Source: Asterias amurensis
Lineage: Eukaryota; Echinodermata; Asteroidea; Forcipulatida; Asteriidae
DNA: 64,000 bases
Assembly: GCF_032118995.1 (NCBI RefSeq)
Contig: NC_092650.1
Span: forward strand, 18,347,501-18,411,500
Direction of reading: 5' to 3'
Both the position numbers and the translations under genes were made by a program. Numbering within the stretch: position 1 is the stretch's first letter; every line of letters starts with the position of its first letter. Below, one piece after another: positions 37,553 to 49,239 of the stretch. The notes under the pieces were generated by a model. It was not told the origin of the DNA. It made no database searches and saw only the letters and a list, made by a program, of their open reading frames with translations.

Positions 37553-39432
37553 AAGCTACTTGTCTGTATTCACACAGCCCTTGTCACCGTCGCCGACGAC
37601 AAGAAGTTCTTGTCGTTCACGTCTGTCAACGTAGTTGTCGTTGTTGTCGTCGTCACAATCGTCATTATTGTCCTGGTCGTCGTTATTCTCACCGTCTGTT
37701 TTAAGAGACACCCTCTCGTTTCTAGTTCAGCCTGGGGAGAATTTGTGTAGTCGAAGAAGGTCATTACTATTTCGAATGTTACCTCTGTGCAGCTATTTTT
37801 TAGGGGCTGCTTTACCACACAATGTCGACACTTTAGGCTTCTTTTGTATTTCACGGTCATTACATAAAAACAATGCTTTCGAACTGACAATTCTCTATGG
37901 TCATTGAGGCAGACTGAGTAGAAAGTGTGTTGTAAAGGTATGAGGGGGACCGTTAGTGCATACGTTGGTCGGCAGCACGCCCGGCGAGTGCCGGTCGCGT
38001 GGCAGCAATCCACTCCCATGTTGTTGACGACGTATTTGTGTGCTCTTTGTCTAGTTATAAGCTAGGCCCGCGCACGTGCCCCTAAAGCTCACCCTCAAGC
38101 CCCTAACCAATACCCCTGTCATTCTGTAGCCGAAAGTAAACAGCACTTTCGCTATCGACACCCCGTGGATCCGTAATGGAGGTATGGTTCCATCAACCGA
38201 GATCAGGTGGTCAAAAAAAATTCAAGTCAATGACCAAAAACATTCTTGACAGAGGACAGTTGAGTTGTGGTGTTATCCCTCAGGGGAGATGAGATTTTGA
38301 ACTTTATCTACTTGCGGTGGTTAGGGGGATGAGCAGCTACCCATCAAGGGTCCACTCGCACCCTGATGAAGGAACCCGTAATACCCACTAATGCATCGGC
38401 AGGGGATGCCTGCCTGAGGGACAAACCGGCAACCACACTTATACCGGACTCGCGTGCCGGACAAGCACCCAATAAGACACCAACACCACCAAACACCTGT
38501 GGCTACAACCCAAACGCACATGGCCACCACGTGGATGGACACTTTTTTTTTCTTGTACCCTTAGCCGCCCTGGTTTTTTTCTAATCCAGATATCAAGTTC
38601 TGCCTGTAATTCGAAGACTGCGCGTCCCGTCTTTTAATGATCGGACCCGGGTAAATTCCTCGTCACAAGTGGCCGCCACAGGTCCCTGGTTTTGTACCCT
38701 TGCCGTTAGCATCACCGTTCCGCTCATTATAACATGGGTGCGATGATTACGGTAAATTAACCAGAAAGTGCAAGCCAGTATGAACATTGTCTTGAAAGAA
38801 AGAGAGACGGAGGAGAGCCAAAATAAAAAAAAAGCCTCATCGCTGATTTTCTTTTTCAACGTTTCAACGAAAGTTGAAAGTATCATCTAGTGCCGGGAAA
38901 GCCAGATATTATAATTTCCAATCTTGTTTTTGTTTCCATTTTGTTTGCTTGGGGTGGGGGAGGGGCTTAATCGACCAGCCTCGTCTAATCTATTTCAAAC
39001 TTCATTGTCACCAAAGCAAGTCTGGAGTCAATGATAGTCTGGTTCCATTTACTCACCAAGTTAGGATGGAGAACGATGTTTGGGTATACAGGTATTCAGA
39101 CGGCGCGATGAAAGTCAAACAGGTGTTCACAAAGCCGTTGATCAGAAAATACTGCTCAGCAATTTCCTTGTTTTACTTTCTCGTCTAATTTGTTTGGTTC
39201 TTTTTATACCCTTCAGTTCTAAAGAAAAACGTTTGGAAGGATCGGATAAAGTTTGGGGCGGGATGAGATTGATTACTATTAAGTTTTCAATCATCTATCC
39301 GCCCATAAGTTCGTGCTCACACTAACGTGAGCATTAGGACAAGTTTGGCCACTAACTTGCAATGTCAAGCCTTCCTATAGCACAGACATCTAGACGGAAA
39401 GCAAACTAGTTGCTGGAACTAAATGAAAGAAT

Positions 39433-39565
39433 AAGGCCGTGTTCGAAACGACGACTTCGGCTACAGCTACGTCTAGATCAGCGCGTCTACCAGTGTTGAA
39501 GAATAGGCAGACGCGCGCGATCTAGCCGTAGCTGTAGCCGAAGTCGCCGTTTCGGACACGGCCTA
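39433..39565. mobile_element. Palindromic MITE F just upstream of homeobox exon 2
   Basis: AGGCCGTGTTCGAAACG at the left is inverted to CGTTTCGGACACGGCCT at the right. The arms also pair through CTTCGGCTACAGCTACG. It lies 284 bp before exon 2. Confidence 0.88.
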
Positions 39566-39848
39566 TTCTGCTGTACTTTCTTCACTTCCGTATCTTTGCT
39601 TTATAAGGTGAAGGTCTTTTTTGTTTTGGTTTGAATTCATTATGAGGAGATATGAAAACAAACAAAAATCATATTAAAAATAAACCGCTGTGTTTTTATT
39701 ACAAAGGGCAATAATTTAAAAATATCTTCTCTGGGTTTCTACAACCTGACGTTTCCTTCCGGGAAAAGAGGGAAATATTTATTGCCGACTATCTCTATCT
39801 TGACACATTTTTCTTATGATTTTTGTATTATCTTTTGTGTTTATACAG

Positions 39849-40006
39849 TGTCCACGTCCCTGAAATCTGGCAGCTCGCGACCGAAGCGTCGCCCTTACTC
39901 CAAGTTCCAGCTCCTCCACTTGGAACGTGAGTTCGAACGGAGCATGTACCCTTGCCGAGAGCGTCGAGCATGGCTCTCCCAGGTCCTGACTCTAACGGAA
40001 CGCCAG
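39849..40006 (+). CDS. Posterior-Hox-like homeobox protein, exon 2 (homeodomain residues 1-44)
   Basis: Exon between acceptor atttatacag|TG and donor CGCCAG|gtcagt. It encodes a short Ser-rich linker and then homeodomain residues 1-44. The N-terminal arm and helix 1 read SRPKRRPYSKFQLLHLEREF, with L16 and F20 conserved. The P7-Y8-S9-K10 stretch is the mark of the AbdB/Hox9-13 class, where RCPYTK is usual, and M24-Y25 followed by R-x-R-R also fits posterior Hox proteins (MYLTRDRR). Helix 2 (ERRAWLSQVLTLTERQ) is divergent, with W33 and S35. The donor falls between residues 44 and 45, a known intron position in several homeobox classes including some AbdB-type genes. An echinoderm Hox11/13-type paralogue is my best guess; which paralogue cannot be settled by eye. 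Confidence 0.92.
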
Positions 40007-40406
40007 GTCAGTATAATATTTAACAAAAACAAAAATTGAAGGATGCGTCACCCCTAAAATGAGCATACAAACTCTATAGTCATACTATTCGACCTTCTCC
40101 TATTACCGCAAATCCTTCTCGATCTCAATTCCTTCTCTCCTTTCTTAATTCCTTCTCGATATCAATTCATTCTACTCCTTTCTTTATCCCATTTTCTTCT
40201 CTCTGTCTCAATTTATTCTTTGTCTCAATTTGTTCTCTATCTCAAATCATTCCCGAATACAATCACTCTCCCCTCTGTTTTATTAACCCCCCCCCCCATC
40301 TCAACTAGTTCCCCCATCACCATGTTCCCCCACCTCTCTCAATTCAATTTCTTCTCTCGCTATCTCAATTCCTTTTTTGATAAATTCAAGTGGAGTAATT
40401 GGAACG

Positions 40407-40442
<36 letters not shown>

Positions 40443-40578
40443 GGGCACGTCAATGTTCATAACCTTTTTTTATAATATATTTCTTTATATTACTTTTAAG
40501 CATTGGGTGAAAGGGGGGGGGGGTGCAACAAATTGTTATTTAATTACTTATTTAATCAAAATGCTCTTATATTTCCAG
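40007..40578 (+). other. Intron 2 of the homeobox gene
   Basis: A 572-bp intron at homeodomain residue 44/45. It is pyrimidine-rich, with repeated TCTCAATTC-like blocks from 40,090 to 40,380, a C run near 40,287, a 28-base T run at 40,411-40,438 and a G run near 40,513. Confidence 0.9.
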
Positions 40579-40707
40579 GTGAAGATCTGGTTCCAGAATC
40601 GCCGAACGAAGTTGAAACGCACTGTGGAACGGGAACAGCGAGAGAACGCACAGATGCAGCGGGATATGGCCACACTGGCGATGAAGTTCTACGACCCCGC
40701 CCAGTAA
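40579..40707 (+). CDS. Posterior-Hox-like homeobox protein, exon 3 (recognition helix and C-terminus)
   Basis: Final coding exon, phase 0, acceptor atatttccag|GTG, stop TAA at 40,705-40,707. It begins VKIWFQNRRTKLKR, homeodomain residues 45-58, with the invariant W48, F49, N51 and R53, plus I47 and Q50, which give Antp/Hox-type DNA contacts. Residue 54 is Thr where Hox proteins normally have Met; residue 54 can contact a base, so specificity may be altered. A 28-residue charged tail (EREQRENAQMQRDMATLAM...) is probably an extended helix and ends YDPAQ. The intron before it is 572 bp and holds T and C homopolymer runs. With exons 1 and 2 the coding sequence is 711 nt and complete. Confidence 0.93.
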   Translation: MKIWFQNRRTKLKRTVEREQRENAQMQRDMATLAMKFYDPAQ

Positions 40708-40957
40708 GCTCAAAAGTTTATTCTGGAGGAATGACTAAGAACTTTGAAATCCACTCATTTTTTTTTACAAGTTGAAACAAAATGTACTTCACAATTGAAA
40801 ATGAAGGATTGCCATAATGACAAATTCTTTGAATAAGAAAATACAAGAAAAGATCATACAAACAACAGTATTGATAAGCATCGCCAAGTTCAATGCTAAA
40901 GTATAATAGAAAAGATAGCCTTTGTTAAACCTCTGTTTCCTTAGTTTATTCTACTTC

Positions 40958-41115
40958 GGGCCCATTTTTATAGAACTGCTTCAGCGAAGCAAATATCTGC
41001 TATGGATGGAGGCAGGTTAACAAACCGCACAAGTGACATGGTAGTTTAGCTCACTGGTAAGCACCATTGGTTCATGCTTAGTTTTGGGCTTTAGCATAGT
41101 TTTAAGATCGGGCCC
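40958..41115. mobile_element. Inverted-repeat family H, copy H2
   Basis: GGGCCCATTTTTATAGAACT at the left and TTTTAAGATCGGGCCCC at the right; 250 bp downstream of the homeobox stop. Confidence 0.6.
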
Positions 41116-41132
41116 CATACACCTTTATTATG

Positions 41133-41345
41133 GTACAGCCATCTGAGTTCTCTCCCATTCAGATCAATGTAACAAAACCGAGGCTAGAAGGAAAAATAGT
41201 CTGGTTCCTTTGTGTACAATGAAGAGTAGCATCCGTTACTGTTATTTGATCAAAGGGAATGACCAGGATGATGGTTGCATGAGAAAGGTCCATGATGCAC
41301 GTTGCCTTATACGCTGGGATCTAAACAGGATTTTAAGTGGTTTTA
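41133..41345 (+). repeat. Repeat I, copy 1
   Basis: ATGGTACAGCCATCTGAGTT, AACAAAACCGAGGCT and AATAGTCTGGTTCCTTTGTG match the second copy at 46,478. Dispersed repeat of unknown class. Confidence 0.6.
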
Positions 41346-41722
41346 AAAAAACAAAACATTATGGACTAGAAAGTGTCTTGTATTATACAGCAGCTGGTGT
41401 GAAGTGAGGGAAAACAATATTCTAGTGGTTGAATGTAAACTTATAGGGTTTAAAGATAGGGTCATGTACTGGTGAATAATCCACTGGTAAATTAATGACC
41501 TAAGATCTTACTTAAAGAAGTACTGCAGATGTTGATAGTATACAACTATTTTGAGATAGGGTTCCCTTCGTAGGATGTAAATAACCGTACCACTCATAAA
41601 TAATTGAACCCGGGGAACGATTCATGATCCCAGATTTCTGGGGGCTGGTGTCCTTTTTTACATGCTGCGGCCCGGTATGCGGTTGGTACCCGCAGTCACA
41701 TCGCTATTGGCGAATATGACGC

Positions 41723-42105
41723 TTAAAGGCACTAGATATATTGGTAATTACTCGAAATAATTATTAGTATAAAACCTTTCTTGGAAACGAGTAATGGGGA
41801 GAGGTTGATAGTATTAAACAACATAAGAAACGGCTCCCTCTGAAGTAATGTAGTTCTCGAGAAAGAAATAATTTTTGACGAATTTGATTTTGAGACCTCA
41901 GATAGAGCTTGAGGTCTCGAAATCAAGCATCTGAAAGCACACAACTTCGTGTGACAAGGGTGTTTTTTCTTTCATTATTATCTCGGAACTTTGACGACCG
42001 ATTGAGCTCAGATTTTCATAGGTTTGTTATTTTTATGCGTATGTTGAGATACACCAAGTGAGAAGAATGGTCTTTGACAATTATAATAGTGTCCAGTGTC
42101 TTTAA
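41723..42105 (+). mobile_element. TTAA MITE family A, copy A6
   Basis: A full copy, TTAA at 41,723 and 42,102, lying about 1 kb downstream of the homeobox stop codon. Confidence 0.9.
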
Positions 42106-44425
42106 AGACATGGGACACTACTGGAAAATACAGCATTGTTCGTTTTTTGTGAAAGTGCATCTTTTGATAACTCTATAGTTTTGAGAAGAAACATAAACAA
42201 AACAGAAATTTACGCGATATTTCCTGCTTTAACTTCCTGTTCTTTGGAACCTTACCATTTTTTGAAACCAAACCTGTCCTACTGGCGAAACTTAAGATGA
42301 GGAAGGAACTATTAGACTTCCTCCAAATCTTTATTGTATATTACCCGTCAATGGAAGTGTTTGGCATTGCTGACGGTAGAGTGTTTACTACAAAGTAATT
42401 TGTTAACCATATTTTCCACCGTTTTTTTATTGAAACAATTTTTACTTTAACCAACGGAATTCTGTGAACAAATTTTGCGCGCTAAATATGCAAATAAGGA
42501 AAAAGAGTGTTAGTGAGACATTATTATCGAAAAAATAGGTATCTGTTAATGTAATCGTGATTATCGGTGCTACTGCAAGCTTTTAATAATATTTATGTAC
42601 AGATAAAAAAAATATAAATGAATTTTATGAAAAGTATCTTTTTCTAATAATAGATACTATTTTGTGTTCTTAGAGGTAGCAATTTTTTCAGTGCTTGCAT
42701 TTTTGTTTTGAAAAAGTAGATGTAGCGAAAGCTGATGATTAAACTAAAGTTCTTAGTTTAAGTAAATAAACCATAGTTTGGGTTTTTTCGAGACCTTTTT
42801 TTCTCCCGAGTTTCGACGAGAATACCCGCTCTTGCAACGAGAGTCTGGAGGTATAGAGATGATTTAAAGTGCGCGATAAAAGCTTTGGATGAAAAAACAA
42901 AGATTCCATTGTAAAAGTGACCCGGATTAAATGGAGAGACACGTGTTTTTGTCAGTGACCATGGGAGCTCTCCATGGTGTGACAGGTGTTCAATGGTACT
43001 TTTGGAAACGCGACGAAATGAATAACAAAATCCGACCTGGGATCTGAAAAATTAGTTTAATTCACACTTCTGATGCGGTTTTCATGTCAGTTTGACCGTA
43101 CAGGAACAATGTGTCTCAGCTTGACCATCAATGCTCTATGGTTTGACCCAGTCGGAGAACAGTATGTCAGTTTTAACCAACGAGAAAGCGTTTATGATAA
43201 TGTTTTGACCAAGAAACTGTGATTCCGGTCAGTATTGGTCGAGTTTCTTCGTTTTTAGAGTGTTGAATTTTTGTTAATATTTTTAAAACATGTTTTTTTT
43301 TTTACGGTCTTGCCAGATTAGTCTGTCGTAGTATGAGAGAGGCTTTTTAATCTTGTTTCTATTCTTTGTACATTTTCTATTTTAATTGCATTTTGTATTT
43401 TTTGCTATAATTATCAAAAACAGACATTCTGAGGATTGTTTGGAGGTTTTAAAAACCTTCCACCAGATGACTGTTTTGTTGTCTGTTCGTTGTTGACTTT
43501 ATACTGTAACATTATTTGTGAGCAAAGGTGATATACTTATCCACAAATATGATTGATATCTTTGTGTGCTGAAAATCATCAAGATCCATTGAAGGTCCAA
43601 TGATTAACGGCTTTAATTTTACATGGTTTAGTATAATGGTGATAGTGGAATGAAAATGTCCGATTACCTTTAGGTTTGAGCTCCCTTTTATGCCTATTAT
43701 TTATAGGTATAGCATAACGACTACTTTAAGTTGGTCCTTGGCCACAGTGAGATGGTGGTGGGGCCGGGTTGGGGAGCAAGTTTGATATTCTTTTACGTTG
43801 AAATGCAATCAATTCATACAAGTGTGTTTTATACGCCTGCTGCCATCGCGAACCTCCTACTGTCCGTCTGTTATGTCCCCAGTTTGAACGTGTATACCTC
43901 ACTCATACATTATACGCGGTGGGGTAAAATACCCTCTGAAAAAGGGGGAGTCCTTCCATTCGTTAACTGTTTAAGTTAATCAAAGATTTTTCTTAGTTCA
44001 TTAAAGCTTGTAAAATTAATTGTGTCCAAGGACAACGTTATATTTACACATAGCTAAGATTGTCAAATTGTAACAAACTTTGATGTAGGAAAGGTTGTAC
44101 GTGTCATATTGTACTGTGTCCGTTAACGTTCAGAAGAAGGAAAAGAAAACACGTGAAAGTTATTTTTGACAGAAATAGAAAGAAAAGTATTCAGCTATGC
44201 TTTGGTCCTAGTTGGTATAACCCTTTTATTGAAACAAAAGTGCCTTAAAGTTTTGCGTAACTATAGTAATAATTTCACATTCCATGTAAGTACCTATAAT
44301 GCCTTTTATTAAACGTGCTTTTTATCACGTTGATTATAACTGTACTGCTTTTTGTACTTCTGTATTGAAAACAAAGTATATTTTAAATACGATTACCAAG
44401 TTGTGCTTACGTTATATTCCACATA

Positions 44426-44431
44426 AATAAA
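44426..44431 (+). other. Candidate poly(A) signal AATAAA
   Basis: A canonical AATAAA 3.7 kb after the homeobox stop codon, in AT-rich DNA. No canonical AATAAA lies close behind the stop codon, so a long 3' untranslated region is possible. Assignment to this gene is speculative. Confidence 0.2.
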
Positions 44432-44514
44432 GTATTTTATACTTTTGCTTATAAAAGATGTCCGACTCCAGTTTGTTTCTTTCCGTGCTCCTGTGTTGCC
44501 ACCTTCCTCTCGTT

Positions 44515-44673
44515 CCCATCCCAACAAGTGTGTTTTTTCCATTATTCCCTTGCAACTTCGATGACCAATAATTGAGCTCAAATGTCCATGGCTTTGTTAT
44601 TCTACACATATGGTGGGATACACCGAGATTACTGGTCTTTGACAATAATTATTACCAAGCGTGTCCAGTATAG
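44515..44673 (+). mobile_element. TTAA MITE family A, truncated copy A7
   Basis: Only the right half remains (CTTGCAACTTCGATGACC to GCGTGTCCAGTA). It is directly followed by a fragment of element E (E4). Confidence 0.75.
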
Positions 44674-44675
44674 TC

Positions 44676-44752
44676 TTTCTTATCTCGAGTTAGGACGAGC
44701 CTAACTTAGGACAGTCGTAAGTTATCATGATATTACTTTGTAAAATCTAGCT
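44676..44752. mobile_element. Palindromic MITE family E, partial copy E4
   Basis: Contains TCTTATCTCGAGTTAGGACG and CTAACTTAGGAC, joined directly to the end of A7. Confidence 0.6.
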
Positions 44753-45602
44753 CCGTATCTGTAATAACTCTCTGCTTGCTGAAACTTATAAGTTTCATAT
44801 AAAAAAAAAATGAGTTTAGTTTAGCAAGCCACACTTTCTATGTAATTGATTGCTCTTTGATTTAGTTCGGGTGACGCCCATGATCTATAGTCTGCCCCCT
44901 CCAAATACCACGAACCCGTGCGCTCGTTTTACGGCAATAATGATAATCTTTCATCTCAAAGAGCGACACACCACCAGAGGATCTGACCGTAAAATGATCA
45001 GCACATCAGAGCGTGTATCCCGCTGCGATCACCGCATTGATTCGTCTCCAAACCACCCCATCATCCCTTCAACCATCATCATCACCACGAACTCATCACA
45101 AAAATTCAGAAGTCACCGTGTCGCGTGCCCGAAGTTGTGGGGGTGACAAGAGCAATATCCCCGGGGGTAAATACACAAGGGGATCACGCGCTCCGGAACA
45201 AATTCCAGGAGCACTTTCTCAACATTGGACAACTGTTAAAACTATTTAGACTCGCGCGTGTGTGCATATTTTTGACTCGAGAGGTCATGGCACAACGCAC
45301 CATTGGCATTCAGGTGTTGCAGACGGTCGTGGTACATCAATAGCTACCGAACCAGACACTTTGTGTGACCCCAGTTTTCACTTTTTATAATTGTAGTATC
45401 GTTTTGACGTCAATATAGGCTTCTCATTGAGAATCACACAGTGAAGGACTTGCTCAAAAAATTCTTATAAAACTATTTTTCAGTGTATCTTTTTACAATG
45501 TTTTGTCCAAAGCGAGGATACCGTTGCACCCAAACCACACCCTTGTTGAAGGAAAACATTTGAAAGGGGATACAAAGTGAACTATGATCTGTGGTGGACG
45601 GA

Positions 45603-45985
45603 CATTTGCATCGGGGATAAAGAATAGCAATTTTTACCATAAACACCGATGTGTGTTAGCACTGTGATGTACTCGGTCTTTCCCCGAGATCTGTGATATT
45701 ACTTGGGTGTGATTCGAACCCACGACCTTTGCAATAGGTCTGAAGGCCCGGTCACACAGGCCCCGATAACAAGAACTATAACGAGAACGATAAAAATGCA
45801 CGCTCGCGATTGGTTGAATTGCTCCACGCAGAACACGCTCACGCTCATTCAACCAATCGAGGGCGTGCATTTTTATCGTTCTCGTTTTCGTTATCGTTAT
45901 CGTTATCGGGGCCTGTGTGACCGGGCTCTTAGAGTAGTGTCTTACCAACTGTACCACAGAGATTGCTAGGTAGCTAGAGGCGGTT
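45603..45985 (-). mobile_element. tRNA-derived SINE K, copy 1 (split by MITE D)
   Basis: A minus-strand element. Its head has GGGTTCGAATC at 45,713-45,723 (complement) and, beyond MITE D, the box A half. The tail on the left reads TTGCATCGGGGATAAAGAAT, as in copy 2 at 62,717. Confidence 0.75.
45744..45928. mobile_element. Palindromic MITE D inside a SINE
   Basis: AGGCCCGGTCACACAGGCCC at the left is inverted to GGGCCTGTGTGACCGGGCT-type sequence at the right. The arms carry repeated CGATAA/TTATCG motifs and ATGCACGCTCGCGATTGG. It splits the tRNA-derived head of the SINE at 45,603-45,985. Confidence 0.9.
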
Positions 45986-46477
45986 CTATTATCTTTGAAG
46001 TTCTCATTTCTTAGCAGTCAACAACCACATTTCAGTGCTTTGTTTCCCGATTCCTGTATTGGGCCACTCTGTCTTTTCCACGAAAATCTACAAGGAGGGT
46101 CTGCTTTGTACCCCTGATGACAACACCTGCAAAAAAGGTCATCGATAAAAGCCTGTAGAGTGCTCCAGAATGCTTCCCCAATAAACCTAGGAATGTGTCA
46201 ATTCCCCAATAACCACTATCACACTTTTTTTGTTCACATGGGTGGAATAAAAATTTAAGAACATGAACTTAGGCATCGCCTGAGGGAAATTTAGCGAATC
46301 TATTTAATATTCTTGTAGATGGAGACCTCTGATGTAAGTTTAGTGGGGGACAAGGCGAAAACAACCAAGTCGGATGCAGACAGCGCAAATAATGTGCACA
46401 GCTAGCGACAATCGAGGGTAGATTTTTGTTACAAAGACACCAAAATGAAGAAAATAACATACACATCTTGTATAGAT

Positions 46478-46660
46478 CTTCATCATGGTGCAGCCATCTT
46501 GAATTTCTCCCATTTATGTCAATGTTACCAAACCGAGGCTGGCTGGAAGAACCAAAATAGTCTGGTTTCTATTCGCAAAATGATTATTTGCATTCATTGT
46601 TGTTATTCGATACGAGGAACATGACAAAGATGGAGGCAGCATGATAAAGATATACAACAA
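46478..46660 (+). repeat. Repeat I, copy 2
   Basis: ATGGTGCAGCCATCTTGAAT, ACCAAACCGAGGCTGG and AATAGTCTGGTTTCTATTCG. GCAGCCATCTT at the left and AAGATGGAGGCAGC near 46,630 may be inverted ends. Confidence 0.6.
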
Positions 46661-47362
46661 ACACAAGCTACTCACCATCGGCACAGTGATTGTTAGTATT
46701 TATTTAAACAGCTAATTAATATTACTACTACATCTGTGGTTTTCAGCTGTAGCACAGTCCCATGAGCCAGCATCCAGTGCAGAGGCAACTCATAAGCACA
46801 AAAACAAAACCAGCAAAGCACTGTAATAATTAGTTTACAGAATACAAAACGCAGTGGTCAATAAGTACAGATGTTTCATTCCCGTTTAATACAGTAAAAC
46901 ATTTGTGGACGGGTTTTTTTCCACAGCTGAGCCCACTGTCAAGGTTAATGAGACGATAATAGTATGGTGAATATAGCAAGGTTAAATTAATCAGCAGGAA
47001 GCTGTATAGTCTTGCCTCCATCCGGTAGAATCATAATAAAGCAAGATGCTGCACCGTGATAACCGTGTGGATATTAGAGCAAGTGGGGGTTTTCCCCTTC
47101 CAAAAATAAACCTGAGGCATCTCAAGTGGCCAGGGGTATGCGGAAAGGTGAATGGAATATATTTTGAGGTACGGGGAAGTGCTGCATGGGTACGGTTCCC
47201 AGCAGAGGAACACTGGGGGTTGTATTAATAATAATTATGCAAAGAGCGGTGAAAATTCTGTAAGCTATTATCATATCAAACCCATTCCTCCTGAGGATTT
47301 TTTTTTTTTATATAAAAATTGTAAACGATTCCAGGTAACAACTGCACTCTGGGGACCCCGAC

Positions 47363-47660
47363 GGTAAGTGGACACTATTGGTAATAAAAAATACTCAAAA
47401 TAATTATTAGCATAAAATATTACCTGGTAACGAGTAATGGGGAGAGGTTGATAGTATAAAACATTGTGAGAAACAGCTCCCTCTGAAGTGAAATTTTTTA
47501 GAATTAACTTTTGAGGTCCCGAAATCAAGCATATGAATGCATACAACTTCTTGTGACAAGGGTGTTTTTTCTTGCATAGTTATCTTGCAACTTCGACGAC
47601 CATTGAGCTCACAGATATGTTATTGTATGCATTATGTTGAGAAACAGCAAGTGAGCTGGG
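47363..47660 (+). mobile_element. TTAA MITE family A, truncated copy A8
   Basis: The left terminus (AAGTGGACACTATTGG) and interior are present, with a deletion across the left arm of the hairpin. The right end is cut off where element E3 begins. Confidence 0.8.
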
Positions 47661-47806
47661 GTGGATTTCACAAAGAGTTAGGACTAGTCTTATCTCGAGT
47701 TAGGACCATATACTCGTCCTAACTTAGGACTACCCATGCAATTTGTATATCTCCTAGGACTAATCCTAAGTTAGGACTAGTCCTAACTCTTTGTGAAATC
47801 GACCCC
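47658..47806. mobile_element. Palindromic MITE family E, copy E3
   Basis: A complete ~150-bp palindrome from GGGGTGGATTTCACAAAGAG to CTCTTTGTGAAATCGACCCC, cutting off the right end of A8. Confidence 0.88.
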
Positions 47807-48429
47807 TGGTCTTATTGTGGACATCACTTTTTTCTCTTCGGACGGTCCACGGTCTCTCGATGAACATTAGACCACAGGTTATGATCGTGCTAAGGCACTG
47901 GATGGTCATAACTCAAGATGGCCCGAGGTGCTCTGTCGTCACCACGAGAAAGGTCACGTGATGATGCGTATTTTTATTTTATTTTCAGGTGGAACGTGGG
48001 TGAAATATCTGCATACGTTCGTCCTGAAAAAAAAAATAGACGACTTTTCCAGGACGAACGTAATTATAAGTGCCCACGTTCGTCCTGGAACAAAAATAGC
48101 ATAAATACACCAGTTGGATTTCGCTCGGCCCCAGCGGCCAGTCTATCCGGATCCAGGACCGCTGGGATGGGCTAATCGCTTGAACAGATTCATGTTCAGA
48201 AAGTACATCATGCGTACAGTGCATATAAATATGGTGCAGTGTGAGTGTGATGCATGATGGGACTGCGCATTATTAAACCAATGAGCGTTGCGTGATACGT
48301 TTGCCCATCCCAGCGCCTTTGGTTAAAGTCCAGTCATACTGCAGCTGGACCTGGAAAAAATTGCAACAGAATTTATTTCAACTGCTATGGGTTCTATAGA
48401 CACCCAAGTTTAACATATCAAAAGTCCTC

Positions 48430-49215
48430 CAAAATCCAAGTGGCGGAAAGCCGTCAAATTTGCATAATTATGTTAATTAGTTTCCGCCATTAGCTGAAAA
48501 TGAAAAAAACATGCATATCTTGACAACAAAGAGGGCTAGCATGCTCAAAATGGTTTCTATACCCATGTTTTCATGGTCAAGGAGTCCAATGAAAAAATAA
48601 TAATCTTTAAAAAGTGACCAAAAGTCTTCAAACTTGCATAATTGTGTTAATTAGTTTCCGCCATTAGCTGAAAATGAAAAACCATGCATATCTTGACAAC
48701 AAAGAGGGCTAGCATGCTCAAAATGGTGTCTATACCCATGTTTTCATGGTCAAAGAGTCCAATGAAGAATGGGATAACCTTTAAAAAGTGACTAAAAGTC
48801 TTCAAATTTGCATAATTGTGTTAATTAGTTTCCGCCATTAGCTGAAAATGAAAAACCATGCATATCTTGACAACAAAGAGGGCTAGCATGCTCAAAATGG
48901 TGTCTATACCCATGTTTTATGGTCAATAAGTCCAATGAAGAAAGGAATAACCTTTTAAAAGTGTTGGAAAGCTTTCAAATTTCCAAAATTATGTTAATTA
49001 GTTCCCGCTATTAATTAGCTGAAAATGAAAAAAGTCATATCTTTAAAACAAAAAAGGCTAATATGCTTAAAATGGTGTCTATACCACCCATGTTTTTATG
49101 GTCAAGGAGTTCAATGAAAAAATGAATTACCTTTCAAAAGTGTTGGAAAGCCTTCAAATTTGCAAAGGTATGTTAATTAGTTTCTTCCATTGGTGGAAAA
49201 ACATGCATATCTTTC
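48430..49215 (+). repeat. Tandem ~175-bp repeats, left arm of the fold-back element
   Basis: The motif TAGCTGAAAATGAAAA recurs at 48,491, 48,665, 48,839 and 49,016, giving spacings of 174, 174 and 177 bp. Each unit also contains GAGGGCTAGCATGCTCAAAA and a GTTAATTAGTTTCCGCCAT block. The inner units (after 48,960) are more diverged. Confidence 0.9.
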
Positions 49216-49239
49216 ATTAGGTGCAGGTGGCAAGTCAGT

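Larger units (their letters stand above)
30626..39848 (+). other. Intron 1 of the homeobox gene (9.2 kb)
   Basis: The intron carries a GC/CpG-rich block at about 31,300-31,860, a (CTTG)n repeat, and transposon insertions H5, B4, N, E2, G, H1 and F2 (listed separately). Stretches 30,626-31,290, 31,870-34,100, 34,705-35,025, 35,340-35,995 and 37,560-39,430 have no recognised feature beyond a GTC/GTT-rich imperfect microsatellite near 37,620-37,690. Confidence 0.8.
40708..48298. other. Region downstream of the homeobox gene
   Basis: No gene recognised. It holds MITE copies H2, A6, A7, E4, D, A8 and E3, one MITE-interrupted SINE, and two copies of repeat I. The AT-rich stretch 42,110-44,490 could be 3' untranslated sequence of the homeobox gene. 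Stretches 44,755-45,600, 45,990-46,475, 46,665-47,360 and 47,810-48,298 show nothing assignable apart from a small alternating inverted repeat at 48,015-48,088. Confidence 0.5.

Noticed and set aside
48430..49215. CRISPR-like or satellite array
   Set aside because: Units of ~175 bp with no short repeat/spacer pattern, in a eukaryotic genome, with an inverted partner array; better explained as arms of a fold-back element.
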